A stretch of DNA of 19,518 bases from an uncultured Collinsella sp. (lineage in GTDB: Bacteria > Actinomycetota > Coriobacteriia > Coriobacteriales > Coriobacteriaceae), in assembly GCA_900757285.1 (NCBI GenBank), contig CAAENI010000048.1, positions 1 through 19,518 of the forward strand, read 5' to 3'. The notes below the pieces were generated by a model. The model was not told where the DNA came from, made no database searches, and worked only from the letters and a program-made list of their open reading frames with translations. The translations under genes were made by a program, and so were the position numbers. Shown piece after piece: positions 14,117 through 19,518 of the stretch. Each line of letters begins with the position of its first letter. The stretch's first letter is position 1.

Positions 14117-16240
14117 CTAGCAACCGGTACTATCTCCCTTTAGCAAAGGGTCTATCGTCGCATCGAACAGCTCCGGGTAGCGGTCCTTGAGCCAGCTGTC
14201 TGCATCCTCGAAGCCGCGGGCCTTTTTCTCCGCCAGCGCCTGTAGCTCGCATGCGCTGGCCATCGCGGCGAGTGAATCAACCGTCAGGTCGCCTTTGACA
14301 TACGCCCTGACGCCGTAGAGGATTCGCTCCGCCGGCTTGAGCGGCTCGCGATAATAGTCAATGTCCAAAAGAAACCCCTCGGGCTCCCCAATATAGAAGG
14401 GGAAGTGCAGGGCGGATGAGACCTGACACCCGTAGGCGTACATGTCGCTGGTGTCGCCATCATATCGGTGCCAGCGCAATAGCTTGTCGGCCTTTTGAAC
14501 GAGGCGGTCTTTGTAGACGGGAGATGCCAGCTCTTTATCGACTCGCTCTGATCTCCACGTTTGCAGGTCAAACAGCACCATCGGCTCGTCGGGGCGTTGA
14601 AGGTTGCAGACGATGTCTCCGGCATGGAAAGGCGTTGGGATATCAAACCACATGTCCTCGAAATCGCTTGCGGTGCCCGCCTCGTCCCACTCACCCTCGA
14701 ACCGGTAGTCGCAGGACATCACCTCGCCGTTTTCATTAAGCACGACCATGTCATCGACATAGTGGTCTTCGGTCGGATCGATGGGGCGGCGAGTGATTTT
14801 GATCGCCTTGGGACTGTCGCCTCCGAGTTCTTTCCAGATGGCATCGAAACACTTTTGATAGCTGCTATAAGGTCCATAAAGACAGCGGTCCTGATCGCGC
14901 CGGTCCCACGAGTAGTCCTCAAAGAAATACAGGCCTTGACCGTCCGTCCTTTTAAAGTGTGCGAGCTTTCTTTGCTCCTGCCTGATGACATTGCGCAGAA
15001 AGGCATGGAAGTTCGGGATGTTGAACGTGTCGTTTCTGCGGCTCATGGAGCAATTGGGCATGGTGTCGATGATCTTTTGCCAGCCTTCGAGCTTTTGCTG
15101 CAGCGTCGCTTTATGCGAGCGGTCGACGATAAAAGCCGCTACGGGCGTGGTGAGCTCGTAGTTGATTCGTTGAAGATGCTCCTTAATGCTGCGCGAGTCC
15201 AAAAACTCAAAGATGTCCGGACGAATATCCAACTCACTTTGGCTGGTAGGCTTGCGGTGCGGCTGCAGACAATCGTGCCCGACCGAGCCTTCGGACCACT
15301 GCTTGCCGTAGTCAGGGTTGTCGTGCAGCTTCTGCGAAAGCTCGATCATAAAGGCGCAGTCGTCCGGCAGGTCGCCGGTGTAGCGCTCGGCGGTGTAGAG
15401 GGCAGAGGGGATGAAGGGGTCCAAGAGACTGTCGCTGAAGGTGCCGGATGAAAGCGAACCCTCCTTAACGCCGTGATCTCTGCTAGGCCCTGCGCACCAG
15501 ATTTGTCCACGGAGCGTGTGCTCGTAGTCATTTTCGAGCACAATGGCAAAGCGAGGCCCGTGGTCGAAGGGGCGGCCGTCGATCTTGATGATGTCGCCCG
15601 GTACCCACGGCGTGTAGATAGGCTCGTTGTTCGCGCAGAATCGCCTGCTATCGTTTCGCCAGACGCTTTCGACATGCGATTTGCGAGTGCGGTGATTGCG
15701 CAGATCGCGGAGGAATATGAGCTCGCCGTCCTTGGTTGCCGCAAGCGACAGAGAGGGCTGCGCCGTTTGATGCTCGTGCAGGTCTTCCGAGGTGTAGAGA
15801 TTGATCTTCCAGTACGATTCGGACCAGTCGTCGTCAGGATACTCTTCGATGTAGCGCTTCATGAGCGTTTGCGCGGCGTCCCACGATGCGATGGGGAAGG
15901 GACCGTCAAGGGCATCGGCGTCGCGCTCCTCCTCGTTGTAGAACATGACGTGCAGTAGGAGGATTCCGCCGTCGCGCTCGACGTTGTTGAGCATTTCAAG
16001 CGCGCTGTTGAGCTGGGTGAGATGCGAATCGATATCTCCGAACAGCTCCGGCGAAACCTCCATGCGGAGCTGCTCGAGCATGATGCGTTTTTCGTCAAGC
16101 GTCTTCAGCGAACCGGCGATGATCGGCGCTGGCCAGTATAGGTATTCACGCATGTGGTTCCGTAGCTCTTGGCTTTTGATGCAGCTGAGGACGAGGTCCT
16201 TGCCGGTATCGCTGATGCTATCGTTTGCCTGGCTGTTCAT
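14117..16240 (-). CDS. Uncharacterised two-domain paralogue (707 aa)
   Basis: Function unknown. It has the same architecture as the 710-aa neighbour: an N-type domain (1-335) with IIAGSLKTLDEKRIMLEQL (40-58), LDGPFPIASWDAAQTLM (111-127), VPGDIIKIDGRPFDHGPRF (213-231) and LYTAERYTGDLPDDC (281-295), and a C-type domain (341-707) with PDIFEFLDSRSIKEHL (341-356), TMPNC (393-397), FDIPTPFHAGDIV (532-544), GDTSDMYAYGCQ (595-606) and RYPELFD (687-693). No known catalytic signature, signal peptide or membrane helix is seen. I chose the ATG at 16240 because AAGGAGG stands 5 nt upstream; the longer frame from 16354 adds 38 residues that are a translation of the palindromic repeat and leader. It is transcribed alone, ending at a strong hairpin. 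The leader keeps two sequence blocks shared with the other long paralogue. Confidence 0.85.
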   Translation of the reverse strand: MNSQANDSISDTGKDLVLSCIKSQELRNHMREYLYWPAPIIAGSLKTLDEKRIMLEQLRMEVSPELFGDIDSHLTQLNSALEMLNNVERDGGILLLHVMFYNEEERDADALDGPFPIASWDAAQTLMKRYIEEYPDDDWSESYWKINLYTSEDLHEHQTAQPSLSLAATKDGELIFLRDLRNHRTRKSHVESVWRNDSRRFCANNEPIYTPWVPGDIIKIDGRPFDHGPRFAIVLENDYEHTLRGQIWCAGPSRDHGVKEGSLSSGTFSDSLLDPFIPSALYTAERYTGDLPDDCAFMIELSQKLHDNPDYGKQWSEGSVGHDCLQPHRKPTSQSELDIRPDIFEFLDSRSIKEHLQRINYELTTPVAAFIVDRSHKATLQQKLEGWQKIIDTMPNCSMSRRNDTFNIPNFHAFLRNVIRQEQRKLAHFKRTDGQGLYFFEDYSWDRRDQDRCLYGPYSSYQKCFDAIWKELGGDSPKAIKITRRPIDPTEDHYVDDMVVLNENGEVMSCDYRFEGEWDEAGTASDFEDMWFDIPTPFHAGDIVCNLQRPDEPMVLFDLQTWRSERVDKELASPVYKDRLVQKADKLLRWHRYDGDTSDMYAYGCQVSSALHFPFYIGEPEGFLLDIDYYREPLKPAERILYGVRAYVKGDLTVDSLAAMASACELQALAEKKARGFEDADSWLKDRYPELFDATIDPLLKGDSTGC

Positions 16241-16312
16241 GTTGGCCTCCTTATCGATCGTTACCGGCATGATGAAACGGACGCGGCGATTGCTAGTCCC
16301 ATTAACGGGACC
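16241..16312 (-). promoter_or_regulatory. Leader of the 707-aa paralogue with the same two conserved blocks
   Basis: Written on the plus strand, GTCCCATTAACGGGAC (16296-16311) is an inverted repeat with 5-bp arms GTCCC/GGGAC, 56 nt upstream of the start. TCGATCGTTACCG (16254-16266) is the proximal block, 14 nt upstream. Both positions equal those in the leader of the 710-aa gene. A hexamer TTGGTC reads on the minus strand just before the distal block and could be a -35 element, which would place a repressor site across the promoter. No clear -10 was found. Confidence 0.5.
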
Positions 16313-16326
16313 AAGCAGCGGCTCGA

Positions 16327-16355
16327 TGTGACAAAGGGACAGTCCCTTTGCCACA
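16327..16355. repeat. Second copy of the tgtgacaaaggga palindrome
   Basis: TGTGACAAAGGGA (16327-16339), loop cag, TCCCTTTGCCACA (16343-16355): a 13-bp-arm palindrome with one mismatch. It is identical in core and loop to the copy at 134-172, but the outer arms are not conserved. It lies between two divergent genes, where a terminator is not needed, which favours a dispersed repeat over a plain terminator. Confidence 0.7.
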
Positions 16356-16383
16356 ATCTAAATATTGCCTTTACGTGTTGGTA

Positions 16384-16424
16384 CACACGGTGTGCAATAA
16401 TACTCGCACTGTGCAATAGCGCAC
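16384..16424 (+). promoter_or_regulatory. Cluster of inverted and direct repeats upstream of the TetR-like gene
   Basis: The stretch holds CACAC-G-GTGTG (16384-16394), GCAC-T-GTGC (16406-16414), a further GCAC at 16421-16424 pairing with GTGC at 16411-16414, and two direct copies of TGTGCAATA (16391-16399 and 16410-16418) 19 bp apart. This is the kind of array a TetR dimer pair would bind, 24 nt or more upstream of the start codon. A TAATAC (16399-16404) could be the -10. Autoregulation is inferred. Confidence 0.45.
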
Positions 16425-16447
16425 AGGCTGAGTAACAAGGAGGACGC

Positions 16448-17158
16448 TTGTCCCAGCTCGAGAAATGCGATCGCCGGTCCCTTCGCTCGCAGCGTGCCCT
16501 TCGCCAGGCACTTGCCAGCGAGCTTGCCGAAAGCGGCGACCTTTCGCGCATTAATGTCGCGTCGCTCACCGAGCGCGCTGGCCTTACGCGTCGCACGTTC
16601 TATTCGCACTACCGCGATATCCCCGACTTTATCAATCAAATCGAGGACGGCTTGCTGGCCGAGATCCGTGAGCGCATTGAGTTCATTACCGCAGCTCAGC
16701 TGCCTGATCTCTATCACAATATCGATGAGCTCGAGCCGGCGCCCGGTTCGGTTGAGCTGCTGCGTTATCTTGCGGCCAACCGCGACTTAATCGGTGCGCT
16801 GCTGGGGCCGGGCGGCGACCAGGCCTTCATTAAAAGGATTATCGACACTGCGCGTGAGGCTGTGGTGCCGCGTGCGCAGACGGGCATTTTGGGCCTGGCG
16901 CTGGGCACGTTCTTTGACTACTACGTCACCTACGTCGTGAGTGCCGAGGTCGGCATGATTCAGCGCTGGTTTGAGCGTGACCTTTCCGAATCGCCCGAGG
17001 CCATGGCGCGCATCATGACGGTTATCGCCTTTGTGCGCCCCGGTGACCTGTATGGCCAACCCATCGATATCAACGTGCCGGAATACGGCATGAAGCTATT
17101 GAACTTGCAGCTCGAGGACGCGGCCGACACCGCCGCAACCGTCGAGTCCAACAACTAA
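16448..17158 (+). CDS. TetR-like transcriptional regulator
   Basis: A 236-aa DNA-binding regulator. The N-terminal three-helix domain shows the TetR signature: residues 34-58 read RINVASLTERAGLTRRTFYSHYRD and the recognition helix is LTRRTFYSHY. The C-terminal part (about 75-215) is a helical ligand-binding and dimerisation domain of the TetR_C type, with the segment GTFFDYYVTYVV typical of this subgroup. Translation appears to start at TTG (16448): AAGGAGG lies 4 nt upstream and no in-frame ATG or GTG offers an equally good site before the HTH. The activase gene starts 11 nt after the stop with its own ribosome-binding site, so the pair is an operon. It probably controls itself and the activase in response to an unknown ligand, through the repeat cluster at 16384-16424. 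Confidence 0.88.
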   Translation: MSQLEKCDRRSLRSQRALRQALASELAESGDLSRINVASLTERAGLTRRTFYSHYRDIPDFINQIEDGLLAEIRERIEFITAAQLPDLYHNIDELEPAPGSVELLRYLAANRDLIGALLGPGGDQAFIKRIIDTAREAVVPRAQTGILGLALGTFFDYYVTYVVSAEVGMIQRWFERDLSESPEAMARIMTVIAFVRPGDLYGQPIDINVPEYGMKLLNLQLEDAADTAATVESNN

Positions 17159-17169
17159 GAGGAGAGACA

Positions 17170-19518
17170 ATGAGCAAACTCGCCGAAGGCATTAAGGACC
17201 GTATAGTTGCTGCCGCGCGCGAGGCCGCGCCCGCCGTGGCGGACGCCGCGCAGAAGGCCGCGACCGCTGCTGCCGAGAAAGTTGTCGAGGCTGTTGCCGA
17301 GGCCAAGAACGCGGCAGGGGAGGCGTCCGTCACTAGCGAGCCCACCGCCGCCGCTGAGCCCATAGCCGCCGCCCACGCCCCCGAAGGCGCGATCTTCAAC
17401 CCCGAGGCCGCCCGCGGCAACCTGCACCTGGGCATCGACGTGGGCTCCACCACCGTTAAGCTCGCCGTGCTTAACGACGACAACCAGATCGTCTACGCCA
17501 AGTACCAGCGCCACCACACCGACGTCCGTGCCTGCGCCCGCGACCTGTTCGAGGGTGCTGCGACCGTGCTGCCGACGGCCCAGATGACCTGCGCTATTAC
17601 CGGCTCGGGCGGTCTGCTGCTTTCCCAATGGCTCGACCTAGAGTTTGTCCAGGAAGTCATCGCCAGCAAGCGCGCCGTCGAGACCCTCATCCCGGCCACC
17701 GACGTCGCCATCGAGTTGGGCGGCGAGGACGCCAAGATCATCTACTTCGATAACGGCATCGAGCAGCGCATGAACGGCACCTGCGCCGGCGGTACGGGCG
17801 CGTTCATCGACCAGATGGCAGCCCTGCTCCACACCGATGCCAGCGGCCTCAACGAGCTCGCGGCCAACGCCACCACCATCTATCCCATCGCCAGCCGCTG
17901 CGGCGTTTTTGCCAAGACCGACGTGCAGCCGCTGCTCAATGAGGGCGCCCGCCCCGAGGACGTGGCCGCCTCCATCTTCCAGGCCGTTGTGACCCAGACC
18001 ATCTCGGGCCTGGCGTGCGGCCGTCCCATCCGCGGCAACGTCGCCTTCCTGGGCGGCCCGCTGCAGTACCTCTCCGAGCTGCGTCACCGCTTCTACCTCA
18101 CGCTCAACCTGGACGAGGAGCACCGCATTGTGCCCCAAAACGCCCACCTGTTTGTGGCGAGCGGCGCCGCCATGGCGCACGAGTCCAACAAGCTCAGCAC
18201 GTTCCCGCAGCTTATCGAGGCCATCGACAGCTTGGGCGACACGCAGGGTGCTGAGGTCGAGCGCCTGGACCCGCTCTTTGCCGCCGACGAGGACTTTGCC
18301 GAGTTCAAGGGTCGCCACGACACCGAGGTCGTCTCCAAGGGCAAGCTCGACGGCTACACCGGCCGTGTGTTCATCGGCATCGACGCCGGTTCCACCACCA
18401 TGAAGGCCGCGCTCGTGGGCGAGGACGGCCAGCTGCTGCACACCTGGTACGGCAACAACAACGGCGACATCCTGGGCACGGCCAAGGTCATCATGGCCGA
18501 TTTCTACAACCACATCCCCGCGGGCTGCACCATCGGCCACGTGACCACCACGGGCTACGGCGAGGCGCTGCTCATCGAGGCCCTCAAGGCCGATTCCGGC
18601 GAGATCGAGACCGTCGCGCACCTGCGCGGCGCCAAGGCTTTCCTGCCCGGCGTCGAGTTCATCCTGGACATCGGCGGCCAGGACATGAAGTGTCTGCGCG
18701 TCAAGGACGGCGTCATCGAGCACATCATGCTCAATGAGGCCTGCTCGTCGGGCTGCGGCAGCTTTATCGAGAGTTTCGCCGTGTCTATGAACATGGACGT
18801 GCGCGCGTTTGCCGATGCCGCCATTCATGCCAAGGCCCCCGTCGACCTGGGCAGCCGCTGCACGGTCTTTATGAACTCGCGCGTCAAGCAGGCGCAAAAG
18901 GAAGGCGCCACGGTGGGCGACATCGCGGCCGGCCTGTCTTATTCCGTCATCAAGAATGCCCTGTTCAAGGTCATTAAGCTGCGCGACCCCAAGGAGATCG
19001 GCAGTCAGGTGATCGTCCAAGGCGGCACCTTTATGTCCGACGCCACGCTGCGTGCGTTTGAGCAGCTCACCGGTGTTCACGCCGTGCGCCCCGACATCGC
19101 CGGCTGTATGGGCGCCTACGGTGCGGCCCTGCTCGCCCGCGATCGCGCCGGCGCCGACGGCATCTCGACCATCCTTTCGGCCGAGGACATCGCGCACCTC
19201 ACCGTGACGCAAAAGCACGTCCGCTGCGGCCGTTGCTCCAACAACTGCCAGCTTACCGTCAACGATTTTGGCGGCGGCAGGCGCTTTATCACCGGCAATC
19301 GCTGCGAGAAGGGTGCCGGCCACAAAAAGCAAAAGACCGAGGCCCCCAACCTCTTCAAAAAGAAAAACGAGTTGCTGTTTAACCGCGAGGTGCTGAGCCC
19401 CGACGAGGCCCCGCGCGGCACCGTCGGCATCCCGCGCGCGCTCAACATGTACGAGAACTACCCCTTCTGGCACGCGTTCTTTACGCGCCTGGGCTTTAGC
19501 GTGCAGCTGTCCGACCAG
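17170..19518 (+). CDS. Large acyl-CoA dehydratase activase (BadF/BadG/HgdC-type, two ATPase domains), 3' end outside the window
   Basis: The frame is open from the ATG at 17170 (AGAGGAGAG upstream) to the window edge, giving 783 residues without a stop. Residues 1-75 are an unusual alanine- and glutamate-rich extension, probably helical. Two ASKHA ATPase domains follow. The first has DVGSTT (90-95), the ELGGEDAK loop (182-189), NGTCAGGTGAFIDQ (202-215) and RCGVF (243-247). The second has DAGSTT (405-410), DIGGQDMK (500-507), NEACSSGCGSF (522-532) and RCTVF (563-567). The cysteines C205/C244 and C525/C564 match those that hold a [4Fe-4S] cluster between subunits in HgdC-type activators. Another cysteine set, CGRCSNNC (686-693) with C712, precedes the start of a DUF2229-like region. 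Such proteins pass an electron, with ATP hydrolysis, to 2-hydroxyacyl-CoA dehydratases or related reductases. The dehydratase partner is not visible. High GC and strong codon bias suggest good expression. Confidence 0.92.
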   Translation, partial: MSKLAEGIKDRIVAAAREAAPAVADAAQKAATAAAEKVVEAVAEAKNAAGEASVTSEPTAAAEPIAAAHAPEGAIFNPEAARGNLHLGIDVGSTTVKLAVLNDDNQIVYAKYQRHHTDVRACARDLFEGAATVLPTAQMTCAITGSGGLLLSQWLDLEFVQEVIASKRAVETLIPATDVAIELGGEDAKIIYFDNGIEQRMNGTCAGGTGAFIDQMAALLHTDASGLNELAANATTIYPIASRCGVFAKTDVQPLLNEGARPEDVAASIFQAVVTQTISGLACGRPIRGNVAFLGGPLQYLSELRHRFYLTLNLDEEHRIVPQNAHLFVASGAAMAHESNKLSTFPQLIEAIDSLGDTQGAEVERLDPLFAADEDFAEFKGRHDTEVVSKGKLDGYTGRVFIGIDAGSTTMKAALVGEDGQLLHTWYGNNNGDILGTAKVIMADFYNHIPAGCTIGHVTTTGYGEALLIEALKADSGEIETVAHLRGAKAFLPGVEFILDIGGQDMKCLRVKDGVIEHIMLNEACSSGCGSFIESFAVSMNMDVRAFADAAIHAKAPVDLGSRCTVFMNSRVKQAQKEGATVGDIAAGLSYSVIKNALFKVIKLRDPKEIGSQVIVQGGTFMSDATLRAFEQLTGVHAVRPDIAGCMGAYGAALLARDRAGADGISTILSAEDIAHLTVTQKHVRCGRCSNNCQLTVNDFGGGRRFITGNRCEKGAGHKKQKTEAPNLFKKKNELLFNREVLSPDEAPRGTVGIPRALNMYENYPFWHAFFTRLGFSVQLSDQ

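Noticed and set aside
16238..16354. Upstream extension of the 707-aa paralogue from 16354
   Set aside because: The extra 38 residues are translated from the palindromic repeat and operator-like block; the ATG at 16240 has AAGGAGG 5 nt upstream and aligns with the start of the 710-aa paralogue.
17638..19473. 611-codon open frame on the minus strand
   Set aside because: It lies wholly antisense to the activase gene, whose plus-strand frame has clear ATPase motifs, an upstream ribosome-binding site and no stop to the window edge. The antisense frame is open only because of the GC-rich third-position bias, and its translation is low-complexity (H, G, V, A, D).
1..19518. CRISPR arrays, tRNA or rRNA genes, insertion sequences, integrases and prophage genes
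   Set aside because: No regularly spaced repeats, tRNA or rRNA sequence, transposase or phage structural motif was recognised on either strand by eye.

Overview
The window looks like a chromosomal segment of a moderately GC-rich, anaerobic gut-type actinobacterium, most likely a Collinsella-like member of the Coriobacteriia. This is inference from three things: the general codon and base composition, the TetR-type regulator followed by a very large acyl-CoA dehydratase activase (a gene pair of anaerobes), and short dispersed palindromes of the tgtgacaaaggga type. No rRNA, tRNA, CRISPR array, insertion sequence, transposase or integrase gene was recognised.

Layout. 1-4467 (minus strand): a WYL-domain regulator followed 6 nt downstream by a UvrD-like helicase with a C-terminal PD-(D/E)XK nuclease; the helicase stop codon lies inside an 18-bp-arm palindrome. 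4690-6631 (plus strand): rtcB (RNA ligase), then a 277-aa protein that resembles the DnaB/RecA-fold ATPase domain but has lost its P-loop. 6857-8705 (minus strand): an AT-richer type II restriction-modification cassette, a D12-class adenine methyltransferase followed 1 nt later by an EcoRI-like endonuclease, apparently horizontally acquired. 9060-16240: an array of uncharacterised paralogues on the minus strand, two two-domain proteins (707 and 710 aa) and then the same two domains as separate genes in swapped order. A plus-strand macro-domain gene (13456-14046) sits between the two long paralogues. 16448-19518 (plus strand): a TetR-like regulator and the activase, which runs off the window end.

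How the parts may work together. The restriction-modification pair is self-contained. The paralogue array is the least explained part. The leaders of its two long genes share two conserved blocks at identical distances from the start codon, although the DNA between the blocks has diverged. The distal block, GTCCCATTAACGGG, recurs with one mismatch upstream of the WYL regulator gene, so a common regulator (possibly the WYL protein) is a testable hypothesis. WYL regulator, helicase-nuclease, RNA ligase, restriction-modification genes, macro-domain protein and duplicated unknowns in 16 kb suggest a defence or stress accessory region, but nothing in the sequence proves it.
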